Shown one piece after another: positions 7,317-13,042 of a stretch of 25,201 bases of DNA. The notes beneath the pieces are model-generated. The model had not been told where the DNA came from and searched no databases. It was given only the letters and a program-made list of their open reading frames with translations. Source of the DNA: a virus. The DNA lies in the IMG/VR virus record IMGVR_UViG_3300036715_002351, positions 1-25,201 of that record. The stretch is one strand, 5' to 3'. Both the position numbers and the translations under genes were made by a program. The first letter of the stretch is position 1, and each line of letters opens with the position of its first letter.

Positions 7317-7733
7317 ATGGACATCTTCGAAACTGCTTCCCGCAAGAAGCTCCGCTTCGCCTCCGTCAAGGGAGAGCTGACCACCGAGCAGCTGTGGGAT
7401 CTGCCGTTGCTCATGGGCGGCGTCACTCGTGATGTCAAGGCCGACCTGGACACCATCGCGCGCGACGTGAACTCGGCGCTGAAGGTGGTCACGGAAGAAT
7501 CCTTCGTCGCCATTCAGGTCAACCCGCGCAAGGCGGAGCTGACGCTCAAACTGGATATCCTGAAGCATATCATCTCGGTGAAGCTCGAGGAGCAGGAAAC
7601 CCGCAAGGCCGCGGCGGCGAAAGCCGAGAAGCGCCAGAAGCTGCTCGAGGCGCTGGCCGCAAAGGAGGATGCTGAACTCGGCGCCAAGTCGAAGGAAGAC
7701 ATCCTGAAGGAGCTGGCCGCGCTCGACGCATAG
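7317..7733 (+). CDS. hypothetical partner of the 660-aa protein, 138 aa, coiled-coil C-terminus
   Basis: A 138-residue protein directly downstream of the 660-residue gene with an AGGAGA Shine-Dalgarno. Residues 1-85 look like a small folded domain (FASVKGELTTEQLWDLPLLM, then IQVNPRKAELTLKLDILKHI). Residues about 88-138 are a long Ala/Lys/Glu-rich helix, very likely a coiled coil. The tight pairing suggests that the two proteins act together, for example in one complex. No catalytic motif is visible and no function is assigned. Confidence 0.8.
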   Translation: MDIFETASRKKLRFASVKGELTTEQLWDLPLLMGGVTRDVKADLDTIARDVNSALKVVTEESFVAIQVNPRKAELTLKLDILKHIISVKLEEQETRKAAAAKAEKRQKLLEALAAKEDAELGAKSKEDILKELAALDA

Positions 7734-7758
7734 GCCCGCCCTGAGTGCATAGCACCGA

Positions 7759-7783
7759 GCAGGTGAAAGGCCTGCATCTTATT
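7759..7783 (+). terminator. weak terminator-like hairpin
   Basis: GCAGG (7759-7763) and CCTGC (7771-7775) pair over a seven-base loop and are followed by ATCTTATT. The stem is short and the T-run imperfect, but it stands right after the 660/138-residue gene pair and before a new promoter, where a transcription stop is expected. Confidence 0.3.
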
Positions 7784-7789
7784 CCGTGG

Positions 7790-7827
7790 TTGCCTAACGT
7801 GCGGTAGCAACCGTATAACTTACTTAT
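7790..7827 (+). promoter_or_regulatory. promoter with operator-like palindrome ahead of the 7846-11087 unit
   Basis: TTGCCT (7790-7795), 18 bases, TATAAC (7814-7819). The -10 box forms the left part of ATAACTTACTTAT (7815-7827), a member of the palindrome family. The surrounding GGTTGC (7788-7793) and GCAACC (7807-7812) form an additional inverted repeat between -35 and -10. The leader CAGCAACAGAGATGAACC follows directly. Confidence 0.6.
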
Positions 7828-7845
7828 CAGCAACAGAGATGAACC

Positions 7846-7899
7846 ATGAAAGCAAGTGAACTCGCTACCATCGAGCATGTGGAGTCGCTAGTCCAATGA
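7846..7899 (+). CDS. 17-residue leader peptide
   Basis: The ATG at 7846 is the first start codon after the promoter and has the same leader (CAACAGAGATGAACC) used by full-size genes in this window. It encodes MKASELATIEHVESLVQ and stops in an ATGA overlap with the next gene at 7896. It may be a real micro-protein or a leader whose translation couples ribosomes into the next gene. No attenuator-type codon run (repeated Trp, His, Leu) is present. Confidence 0.45.
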   Translation: MKASELATIEHVESLVQ

Positions 7900-8276
7900 A
7901 CCGCAGATCACTCCTCGCGCTGATGGGCGGCGCTGTGACAGTTCCATCCATCGGTGTGAAGGCCGCGGCGTCCGCCTTAGGCGTCGAGACGGCCTTGCTC
8001 TCGGGCGCTCTCGACGGTCCTGAGCCAGGAGCTTACGCGACGGGCCTCAACAGCAATGGCTGGTGGGGCTCGCCCCTACAGATGGCCCTCGACGCGAGAG
8101 AGAGCACGAACCACGACATGGCCAACGGGAACGCTTATCCCCATATGAAGTCCTGGGGCCGCGGCTTCCGCACGTCGGTGGTCGAACTGGACAATCTCAT
8201 CCTGATGATGTATCGCCAGAAGATGCGGGAGGATGCCGACTTCCGAGAGCGCGTCCTCGCTGCCTTTGGAGTGTGA
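7896..8276 (+). CDS. hypothetical protein with Tat-like N-terminus, 126 aa
   Basis: A 126-residue protein whose start (MNRRSLLALMGGAV) looks like a twin-arginine signal: RR followed by SLLALMGG and a moderately hydrophobic stretch to about residue 28, with KAAASA as a possible signal-peptidase region. The rest (Trp/Gly-rich, then a helix ending LAAFGV) is not recognised. If exported, it would act in the periplasm; alternatively the N-terminus is an ordinary helix. The consensus Phe/Leu after RRx matches the Tat motif reasonably, but the polar residue before RR is only Asn. No separate Shine-Dalgarno stands out, which fits translational coupling to the 17-codon leader. Confidence 0.7.
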   Translation: MNRRSLLALMGGAVTVPSIGVKAAASALGVETALLSGALDGPEPGAYATGLNSNGWWGSPLQMALDARESTNHDMANGNAYPHMKSWGRGFRTSVVELDNLILMMYRQKMREDADFRERVLAAFGV

Positions 8277-8280
8277 ACCC

Positions 8281-8703
8281 ATGACCCTTTCCAATCGCGC
8301 GCAGAAGCTGCTCGAACGCGTCAAGGTCGGCGAGTGGTACCGCGCCTATGAACCCAACCTGCCAAAGTCCATGCAGGAGCTGGTCGAGGCGGGCCTCGTC
8401 ACAATCGGCTGCCGCCATCCTGTCCTCGTTTCGGCCTACATCCCGACCAGCGACTATACGCCGGGGATCGAAGAGAAGTTTGGTACGTCGGCGGGATCAG
8501 TCGACCTGACCTTGCCCGCGGGCTGGTGGTTGTACCGGCTCGATCACGAGCACACCCGAATCATCTACGCGGTCGACATCCACAAACCGATGGGATGGTA
8601 CTGCGCGATCCAGCACACCAGCGGCGGTCGCCTGTCTGAAGGTCACGGCGAGACGCCACAGGCTGCTGTCCAAGCAGCCATCAACGGGAGGCAAGAGCCG
8701 TGA
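8281..8703 (+). CDS. hypothetical protein, 140 aa
   Basis: Start ATG 8281 has GGAG upstream; earlier in-frame starts would lie inside the previous gene. The 140-residue product begins with a helical part (NRAQKLLERVKVGEWYRAYE) reminiscent of a small winged-helix unit (MQELVEAGLVTIG). The C-terminal half (about 80-140, GWYCAIQHTSGGRLSEGHGE then TPQAAVQAAINGR) has the look of small phage 'TPEEAIAAAI' domains that occur alone in many phages. Function unknown. Confidence 0.72.
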   Translation: MTLSNRAQKLLERVKVGEWYRAYEPNLPKSMQELVEAGLVTIGCRHPVLVSAYIPTSDYTPGIEEKFGTSAGSVDLTLPAGWWLYRLDHEHTRIIYAVDIHKPMGWYCAIQHTSGGRLSEGHGETPQAAVQAAINGRQEP

Positions 8704-8756
8704 TCCGAGACGACAAGCGCTTCCGCGTCTGCCAGGTCGTCTACCGACCAATCTAG
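8700..8756 (+). CDS. possible 18-residue peptide (GTG start)
   Basis: GTG at 8700 overlaps the previous stop (GTGA) with GGGAGG nine bases upstream and encodes an 18-residue basic peptide (MIRDDKRFRVCQVVYRPI). Arrangement and Shine-Dalgarno match the coupled genes around it, but the length leaves it uncertain; it could also be a truncated remnant of a longer gene. Confidence 0.3.
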   Translation: MIRDDKRFRVCQVVYRPI

Positions 8757-8797
8757 GGCACCTACTGGCCCTTCATCATACTACAGGAGGAAATCCG

Positions 8798-9022
8798 ATG
8801 AAGTGCATAGTTCGACACTGGGGTGGGGCTGGCTGGTGCTACCTAACCCCACGTCGCAACACTGGTCGGATGTATGAGGACCGCTCGACCTGGGCAGACA
8901 GCGTCGAGGAGGCGAAGGTCTTCCAATCGAAAGGCGCCGCGTCGAATTCCGCGCGTCAGAACTTGGGGCATGACAACTTCGAGGTCTGCCCTATCACCTT
9001 TACAGTAGGAGAACCGATATGA
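8798..9022 (+). CDS. hypothetical protein, 74 aa
   Basis: A 74-residue protein with a perfect AGGAGG Shine-Dalgarno seven bases before ATG 8798. It contains Trp/Gly/Cys-rich beta-like segments at the N-terminus and a helix around 35-55. The end overlaps the MazG-like gene (ATGA), suggesting joint expression. No motif is recognised. Confidence 0.7.
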   Translation: MKCIVRHWGGAGWCYLTPRRNTGRMYEDRSTWADSVEEAKVFQSKGAASNSARQNLGHDNFEVCPITFTVGEPI

Positions 9023-9342
9023 TCAAGATCTCTGAGGACCCACTGACTCTTGCCGATACAGAGCTCCTCGTGATGCTCATGGAAGAAGCTGCCGAGGTGC
9101 AGCAGGCCATTGCGAAAGTTCTCCGGCATGGCTTCTACAGCTACCACCCGGACGACCTCGAGCAGAAGACAAACCGAGAGCTCCTTGAAAAAGAGCTGGC
9201 CGATGTCTTCACCGTTCACCGCATGCTGACAGACGCCAACGTGCTCCGTGAGGTCACCGAGAAAGACATCCATGACACTTGCCTCCGCAAGATCGTCTGG
9301 ACACACTACCAAGAACCTGAAGGGGTTGAGGATGACGACTGA
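9019..9342 (+). CDS. MazG-like nucleotide pyrophosphohydrolase
   Basis: A 107-residue all-alpha NTP pyrophosphohydrolase-like protein. LLVMLMEEAAEVQQAIAKVL (about 17-36) carries the metal-binding ExxE pair on the first helix, and LLEKELADVFTVHRML (about 54-69) supplies the second acidic set (ExxxD), the typical MazG/dUTPase-type arrangement. Such enzymes cleave (d)NTPs to (d)NMP and pyrophosphate; phage versions clean the nucleotide pool or lower ppGpp. ATG 9019 overlaps the preceding stop and has AGGAG. It lies close to a second nucleotide-pyrophosphohydrolase-like gene (9664), suggesting a nucleotide-metabolism cluster. Confidence 0.8.
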   Translation: MIKISEDPLTLADTELLVMLMEEAAEVQQAIAKVLRHGFYSYHPDDLEQKTNRELLEKELADVFTVHRMLTDANVLREVTEKDIHDTCLRKIVWTHYQEPEGVEDDD

Positions 9343-9634
9343 GAAACCAGAGCTGACCTACGAGACTCTCGACGTCGACCGCTGGAAGCCGGACGACGAT
9401 CTCCTGGGCATCAAACTGCTGCACCTAGGCAACCGGAAGACCTATATCGTGGTCGGGTTCGCCTGGATGGGTGCGACGGATCACTGGGGCTTCCTTCACC
9501 AGGAGGTGCGGCCTGACGGTCAACGCGGCGTGATGCTGTGCCGACCCATGTCCCACATTGAGGGCGAACGCTCGAACGGCGAAAGGCGCTACCATGTCCT
9601 CAACCACCGCCGCGGGCAGGAGCAGATCCTGTAA
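9332..9634 (+). CDS. hypothetical protein, 100 aa
   Basis: The 100-residue frame starts at ATG 9332 inside the end of the MazG-like gene (11-base overlap). The product is beta-rich (IKLLHLGNRKTYIVVGFAWM) and ends with a basic tail (HRRGQEQIL). It resembles the small 'DUF1653-like' phage proteins in size and in its KTYIVVGF core, but this is not firm. The Shine-Dalgarno is weak (GGGGTTGAGG), consistent with coupling. Confidence 0.65.
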   Translation: MTTEKPELTYETLDVDRWKPDDDLLGIKLLHLGNRKTYIVVGFAWMGATDHWGFLHQEVRPDGQRGVMLCRPMSHIEGERSNGERRYHVLNHRRGQEQIL

Positions 9635-9663
9635 TCCCGTCTACTCAACGTCAAGGAGTTGAC

Positions 9664-10635
9664 ATGCTGAAAGATACCAACCCGAAGGACGCCGTGGGCG
9701 TTCGCAAGTGGCGGCAATACTGCACGGTGCCCACGACCATCATCTGGGAACTTGGCGTCGCCATGCTCGAAGGCGCGCGCAAGTACGGACGCCATAACTA
9801 CCGGGTGGCTGGGGTTCGCGCGTCGGTTTACGTTGATGCGGCAAAGGGCCATATTGACTCCTGGTGGGAAGGTGAAGATATCGACGCGGACAGCGGCCTG
9901 TCTCACGTCACGAAGGCCATGGCGTCGCTCGCGGTCCTTCGGGATGCCATGATCAATGACATGCTGACCGACGACCGCCCGCCGAAGGTCAAAGGGTTCG
10001 AGTCGTTCAAGGCCAACATGCAGAAGGCCGTTGAGTCGATCATGGAGCGCCATCCGGATGCCTGCGAGCCCTTCACAGAGCTGGGTCAGCAGGCGGTTCG
10101 CGCGGTCGTCCCTACCATCACGCGTGAAGAGGTCGAATCCCGGTTGCTCGAGGAGCGCTCGAGGGCTACTCTGGTTGCAAAGGCCGGAGGCGAGGTTCAG
10201 GGGACGATCTACGAGTCAGAGCCCGACGGCCGTTGCGCCTACGTCGTCGCGCACCGCTTCGTGGGCATCGAGTTCGTGGATCCCGACCATCTCGAGTTCG
10301 ACCGGATGCACATCTGGGCAGGCCTTACGACCAAGCAGCTGTGCCAGCTCGTCCGCGCGGAGGCGAAGGACGGTGGAGGGTGCGGGATGAACCACGAGAG
10401 CAAGACGGGCAACCTGAGGATCTACCGGCCTGATCAGTTCGACGGGCTGCTTATCCGTGTCGTGGATCGCATCTCGCAGCAGCCATCGCGCGAGGCTGAA
10501 CTGCACTGGGACTTCGGCACGGCAACGTGCAAGTCACGCTTGACGGAGGAGCAGTGGAAGCTGGCCATCCCGGAGCTCAAATCTGTTCACGTCAAACCGT
10601 ACCACGGCGCGATTGGTCGCGCCATCAACAAGTAG
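9664..10635 (+). CDS. protein with N-terminal dATP/dGTP diphosphohydrolase domain (DUF5664), 323 aa
   Basis: Residues 1-105 match the DUF5664 family (dATP/dGTP diphosphohydrolase, N-terminal): NPKDAVGVRKW (6-16), a helix LGVAMLEGARKYGRHNYR (30-47), YVDAAKGHIDSWWEGEDID (56-74) and GLSHVTKAMASLAVLRDA (78-95), with the acidic and His residues used for metal binding. A relative, MazZ, serves Z-genome (2-aminoadenine) phages, but the domain also occurs in ordinary phages. Residues about 150-323 form a second domain of unknown function, with Cys (Cys194, Cys220) and Trp residues. AAGGAG precedes ATG. The fusion and the nearby MazG gene indicate dNTP pool control; no purZ or datZ is visible here. 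Confidence 0.78.
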   Translation: MLKDTNPKDAVGVRKWRQYCTVPTTIIWELGVAMLEGARKYGRHNYRVAGVRASVYVDAAKGHIDSWWEGEDIDADSGLSHVTKAMASLAVLRDAMINDMLTDDRPPKVKGFESFKANMQKAVESIMERHPDACEPFTELGQQAVRAVVPTITREEVESRLLEERSRATLVAKAGGEVQGTIYESEPDGRCAYVVAHRFVGIEFVDPDHLEFDRMHIWAGLTTKQLCQLVRAEAKDGGGCGMNHESKTGNLRIYRPDQFDGLLIRVVDRISQQPSREAELHWDFGTATCKSRLTEEQWKLAIPELKSVHVKPYHGAIGRAINK

Positions 10636-10644
10636 GAGGGTCCA

Positions 10645-10854
10645 ATGAAGGTCCACGAACTAGCCTCGGCCATGGCGAAGATGGTCGAGCAGGGCCACGA
10701 TGAAGCCGAGGTCTGTCACGTCAACGACACGGGCAAAGCCACGGTCATCTGCGGTTGGCAGCTGGTCACGGATGCCGGCTGGGACAGCCAGAAAGGCATC
10801 CACGAGCCGCATGAGGGGTCCCAGCTGAGGCTCTTCACCACGAGTCCTTTCTGA
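10645..10854 (+). CDS. hypothetical protein, 69 aa
   Basis: A 69-residue protein with AGGAGGG before ATG. It is soluble, with a helix (VHELASAMAKMVEQGHDEAE) followed by beta-like segments (KATVICGWQLVTDA). This fold pattern recalls small phage proteins that begin with a 'LxxxLxxxxxxDxxV' helix and then a strand; no firm family. It overlaps the next gene (TGATG). Confidence 0.68.
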   Translation: MKVHELASAMAKMVEQGHDEAEVCHVNDTGKATVICGWQLVTDAGWDSQKGIHEPHEGSQLRLFTTSPF

Positions 10855-11087
10855 TGCTGCCCCTTCGCATCTCGAACGCAACGCGCATCCTGGCGGAAAC
10901 CCAGGATGAGTACTACGCCCTCGCTATCCTCGACGAAGTAGTCGAGGGTCAGGCGCAAATGACGTCTGTCTGGGAACCCACGCTGAAGGAGCTGGCCGAT
11001 CTGAACGCGGGCGGCGCCGTTCGGTTGACCATCCTCGGCAAGCATCATCCACCCGTGATGCTGACAACGCAAGGGCCGCCGGGGTGA
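10854..11087 (+). CDS. hypothetical protein, 77 aa
   Basis: A 77-residue protein without its own Shine-Dalgarno, coupled to the preceding gene by TGATG. Residues about 10-35 are helical (ATRILAETQDEYYALAILDE) and the C-terminal part looks like two strands. It is the last gene of the long 7846-11087 unit: a CGTTTAAACG palindrome and new promoters follow immediately. Confidence 0.62.
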   Translation: MLPLRISNATRILAETQDEYYALAILDEVVEGQAQMTSVWEPTLKELADLNAGGAVRLTILGKHHPPVMLTTQGPPG

Positions 11088-11088
11088 G

Positions 11089-11098
11089 CGTTTAAACG
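11089..11098. repeat. CGTTTAAACG palindrome, copy 3 (intergenic)
   Basis: Perfect 10-bp palindrome three bases after the stop of the preceding gene and 22 bases before the operator-like site at 11120. Its place at a gene-cluster border fits a regulatory or terminator-associated role. Confidence 0.6.
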
Positions 11099-11114
11099 CG
11101 TCAACCGGGGAATG

Positions 11115-11137
11115 AGGATATAAGCGAGTAGTATCCT
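11115..11137 (+). promoter_or_regulatory. operator-like site within an AGGATA/TATCCT inverted repeat
   Basis: TATAAGCGAGTAGT (11119-11132) matches the 13-bp palindrome family in its left half and diverges at the right end. It is enclosed by AGGATA (11115-11120) and TATCCT (11132-11137), the same frame as at 12394-12414. No good -35 box precedes it, so this may be a pure binding site upstream of the strong promoter at 11164. Confidence 0.5.
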
Positions 11138-11147
11138 TGTTTCGCGG

Positions 11148-11200
11148 TTGACATCAATTTCTGTTGACAGGTTCGCGAGGTAGATGTATAAGTCGGTTAT
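11148..11200 (+). promoter_or_regulatory. strong sigma-70-type promoter with operator-like palindrome
   Basis: The second of two TTGACA boxes (11164-11169) stands exactly 17 bases before TATAAG (11187-11192), the best promoter in the window. The first TTGACA (11148-11153) has no matching -10 and may be an additional site. The palindrome ATAAGTCGGTTAT (11188-11200) contains the -10 box. The leader holds a GTGG/CCAC hairpin and CAGCAACGGTGATGACC just before ATG 11239. Together with 11120 this is the most elaborate control region in the window. Confidence 0.78.
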
Positions 11201-11238
11201 AGGGTGGCACGTCGCGACCCACAGCAACGGTGATGACC

Positions 11239-11508
11239 ATGAGCACTCGACGCGTATCTTTTGAACAACTTGCCTTCGACCGCCGCCTTATGACGCAGGC
11301 CCAACACGACAAGATTGCCGCGCTCGCTCCGCGCGGCTGGTCGATGCTCGAAAACCGGGTGATCCTGTCGGGTGATCGTGACCGCGTCGCTGTGCCGCTG
11401 ACCGACGGTACCAAAACTGGCTTCGTTCTGCCGTGCGGCCGTCTCGCGCTGCCCCCGAAAGGGAAGTCGGGCGTTCGCTTGAATGACAACCTGGAGCTGG
11501 TGTACTGA
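11239..11508 (+). CDS. hypothetical protein, 89 aa, behind the strongest promoter
   Basis: Three start codons lie in a row (GTG 11230, ATG 11233, ATG 11239). ATG 11239 is chosen because its upstream sequence copies the leader of the gene at 7846 base for base in most positions. The 89-residue basic protein has a helical N-terminal part (SFEQLAFDRRLMTQAQHDK) and a beta-rich C-terminal half. No helix-turn-helix is evident, but being first behind a strong, operator-flanked promoter makes it a candidate early regulator. No family is recognised. Confidence 0.65.
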   Translation: MSTRRVSFEQLAFDRRLMTQAQHDKIAALAPRGWSMLENRVILSGDRDRVAVPLTDGTKTGFVLPCGRLALPPKGKSGVRLNDNLELVY

Positions 11509-11509
11509 G

Positions 11510-11641
11510 ATGAAGTTCATCCATGCGCCATCAACTGCCTTTGACGCGTTCGACGCGTTGCAGTCATCACCTGTGCTTGCTTACGCGTTGGGCATCCTCG
11601 TCCTCGCGTTCGCCGCGCATAAACTGGGGGAGCTGTTCTGA
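11510..11641 (+). CDS. small membrane protein, 43 aa
   Basis: ATG 11510 follows the previous stop by one base. The 43-residue product has one hydrophobic segment at about 21-36 (PVLAYALGILVLAFAA) with a short basic/acidic tail (HKLGELF). It overlaps the next small membrane protein gene by one base (TGATG). Two adjacent small membrane proteins suggest a pair acting in the host envelope; function unknown. Confidence 0.5.
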   Translation: MKFIHAPSTAFDAFDALQSSPVLAYALGILVLAFAAHKLGELF

Positions 11642-11772
11642 TGGGCTACCTGCAGCAATATGGCATCCTGTGCCTCTTCGTCGTCGCGTTCGAACTGATG
11701 GGCCTTCCGCTGATCATGGGCATGGTCACGACGGCGGTGGGTTCGCTTGCTGAGTCGATTGCTGCTCACTGA
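11641..11772 (+). CDS. small membrane protein, 43 aa
   Basis: The second small membrane protein, starting at the ATG overlapping the previous stop, with GGGGGAG eight bases upstream. Residues about 8-32 are hydrophobic (GILCLFVVAFELMGLPLIMG), possibly one long or two short spans. No family is recognised. It ends the short unit driven by the 11164 promoter; a long non-coding region follows. Confidence 0.5.
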   Translation: MGYLQQYGILCLFVVAFELMGLPLIMGMVTTAVGSLAESIAAH

Positions 11773-11798
11773 TCGAGACACGCCTCCTGTGCCGTTCT

Positions 11799-11820
11799 GC
11801 GGTTGTTGCCTAGCAACCGT
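11799..11820 (+). terminator. hairpin after the 11239-11772 unit
   Basis: CGGTTG (11800-11805) pairs with CAACCG (11814-11819) over the loop TTGCCTAG. It stands 28 bases after the last stop codon of the unit, where a terminator is expected, but no T-run follows. The same TTGCCTA and GCAACC words occur in the promoter region at 7788-7812. Confidence 0.35.
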
Positions 11821-11901
11821 CATAGGCCTTGGTTCGCTTGCGCGGAGGCGTCTGGAGTATGTGGCGAACCAGGGATGGGCGTCCACCGTGCGAGAACGGT
11901 A

Positions 11902-11960
11902 GGGCTGGAAACTTCGTCTACAGTGGGGAATGAGCCCCGTCTGGGCGTGGTTTCCAGCCC
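11902..11960 (+). other. long structured stem-loop in the non-coding region
   Basis: GGGCTGGAAAC (11902-11912) is perfectly complementary to GTTTCCAGCCC (11950-11960). The 37-base interior contains a second hairpin, GGGG (11925-11928) with CCCC (11935-11938). An 11-pair perfect outer stem is unlikely by chance. It could be a small structured RNA, a strong transcription stop, or a DNA element of the adjoining repeat region. No coding frame is supported across it. Confidence 0.5.
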
Positions 11961-11974
11961 GCTTTCATTGGTGC

Positions 11975-12220
11975 GGTGATGCGGGCTGGCGATGCGTGCT
12001 TACGCGCGCGCGTGAGACGCAATTTGGAAAAAGGATTCTCGTGGAATCCGCTTGCATCGTCTGCATCATTTCTTAGTTGTCAATGGGTTAGCTGATGCGT
12101 GATGCAAGCGATGCGAGCGCATCACCAGAGATTGTGCTTTAGTTTCAATGGGTTTGGCGATGCAGACTTGCGGTATTAGGGTGCATCACCGTGGTGGTTT
12201 GACAGGGAATCCGGGGATTC
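11975..12220. repeat. GATGC/GCATC repeat cluster, candidate replication origin
   Basis: Ten copies of GATGC or its complement lie in 210 bases: GATGC at 11978, 11991, 12094, 12101, 12110, 12159 and GCATC at 12054, 12063, 12119, 12183. The longer word GGTGATGC/GCATCACC occurs three times. CAATGGGTT is repeated at 12081 and 12146. Two GGATTC/GAATCC inverted repeats (12033-12049 and 12207-12220) sit among or beside them, and the stretch is more AT-rich than its neighbours. No gene is supported. Iteron-like clusters of this kind are typical of phage and plasmid origins; that role is inferred. Confidence 0.5.
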
Positions 12221-12374
12221 TGTGCCAGGACTGAGTGATCAGGGGGATTTGTTGTTTTGAACGTCGCGCGAGTGCGTGCGTAAGGGCGGTTGAGATTCTA
12301 CCATTAGTAGGCGTCCGCACGCTGTTTCCATTCGCTGGCTGCCAGGTCGATCACGCTGAGACCTGCCTTCCTGG
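12221..12374. other. remainder of the non-coding region
   Basis: No convincing gene is seen. An open frame at 12235-12420 encodes a Cys/Arg-rich 61-residue product without Shine-Dalgarno and runs into the next promoter, so it is not annotated. Nothing else stands out. Confidence 0.4.
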
Positions 12375-12414
12375 TCGACGTTTCCAGAAAAGCAGGATAC
12401 AAGCGAGTTATCCT
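12375..12414 (+). promoter_or_regulatory. promoter/operator ahead of the packaging and modification genes
   Basis: TCGACG (12375-12380), 17 bases, TACAAG (12398-12403) form a moderate promoter. ACAAGCGAGTTAT (12399-12411) is a member of the palindrome family with one change, and AGGATA (12394-12399) with TATCCT (12409-12414) adds a second inverted repeat, as at 11115. The next gene starts at 12457. Confidence 0.5.
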
Positions 12415-12456
12415 ACTTGAGAAAGAGGATTAGAACACCTGCTTATGAGGTAGAAC

Positions 12457-12927
12457 TTGTCTGAAGAATTCAACGATGAACTGCCCATGGTGTTCTCCCA
12501 CAAGACGGTCGCGTCTGACGGATCCCAGCGCGGACTGCAACGTCGCGGAGTCAAGAACAAGCGTACTAAACTCATTGAAGAGTGCCGCGCGGCCGTCGAA
12601 CGAGACACCGGCATGAAGAACTGGGATCCCGTGGTCATGCTCGCCGTGATCTCGGCCCGGGCCTTCAGCGGTTATCCCGCGACCGACGAGAACGGCACGC
12701 CAATCCTGGACGCCGAGACGGGCAATCCCATCATGGTTCCACCCAATCCGGAGCTTGCCGCTGCCGTCGCGGCCAAAGCAGCCCCATATCTGCACTCTCA
12801 CCTGCGTCCCAAGGAGGTCGATCTCGACAAGGACGAAGACAAAGATCCAGGCGAGGTCAAGGAGCGAGTCCTGCAAGCGCTCGAGAACATGGGCGTCAAG
12901 GTTGTCCGCGATGAGGAGCGAACCTGA
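12457..12927 (+). CDS. possible terminase small subunit, 156 aa (TTG start)
   Basis: TTG 12457 is the best start (GAGGT five bases upstream); a later ATG would lose a conserved-looking segment and lacks a Shine-Dalgarno. The 156-residue product has a basic region (GLQRRGVKNKRTKLIEECRA, about 26-45), a helical core (WDPVVMLAVISARAF, about 56-70) and AAVAAKAAPYLHSHLRPKEV (about 100-119), a pattern seen in phage proteins annotated as small terminase subunits or DNA-binding proteins. The TerS call is inference from this pattern and from the terminase large subunit 3.2 kb downstream. The separation is larger than usual. Confidence 0.6.
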   Translation: MSEEFNDELPMVFSHKTVASDGSQRGLQRRGVKNKRTKLIEECRAAVERDTGMKNWDPVVMLAVISARAFSGYPATDENGTPILDAETGNPIMVPPNPELAAAVAAKAAPYLHSHLRPKEVDLDKDEDKDPGEVKERVLQALENMGVKVVRDEERT

Positions 12928-13020
12928 TTCCGTGCTCGACGATGCAGAGCCTAGGCCTGTATCGTGGAGTCTCGAGTACCATCGGGCCTCGGCAGGAGTG
13001 CAATCCTCCTAGGACCGCCC

Positions 13021-13030
13021 TGTTTAAACA
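13021..13030. repeat. TGTTTAAACA palindrome (variant copy, intergenic)
   Basis: A palindrome sharing the GTTTAAAC core but with T/A outer bases. It lies between a 7-base-loop hairpin (12994-13010, AGGAG/CTCCT) and the start of the small membrane-protein genes. Confidence 0.45.
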
Positions 13031-13042
13031 TGGAGTAGATCA

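Noticed and set aside
9664-9980. Possible Z-genome (2-aminoadenine) phage because of the DUF5664/MazZ-like domain
   Set aside because: No purZ (adenylosuccinate synthetase-like) or datZ gene is visible, and DUF5664 proteins occur widely in phages with normal bases.
11148-11176. A second full promoter from the first TTGACA at 11148
   Set aside because: No TATAAT-like box lies 16-18 bases downstream; only the TTGACA at 11164 has a good partner.
11975-12190. CRISPR-like array
   Set aside because: The GATGC words are short, occur in both orientations and have irregular spacing, unlike CRISPR repeats and spacers.
12235-12420. Open frame of 61 residues in the non-coding region
   Set aside because: No Shine-Dalgarno, odd composition, and it runs into the promoter/operator at 12375-12414.
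12994-13010. tRNA T-arm-like hairpin (AGGAG, 7-base loop TGCAATC, CTCCT)
   Set aside because: No matching acceptor 5' strand, D-arm or anticodon arm upstream and no CCA; the loop has G where tRNAs have T at position 55. It is probably only a hairpin.
12911-13012. 33-codon frame starting inside the end of gene 12457
   Set aside because: Weak Shine-Dalgarno, Ser/Pro/Arg-rich product without structure, and it contains the intergenic hairpin; not supported enough to annotate.
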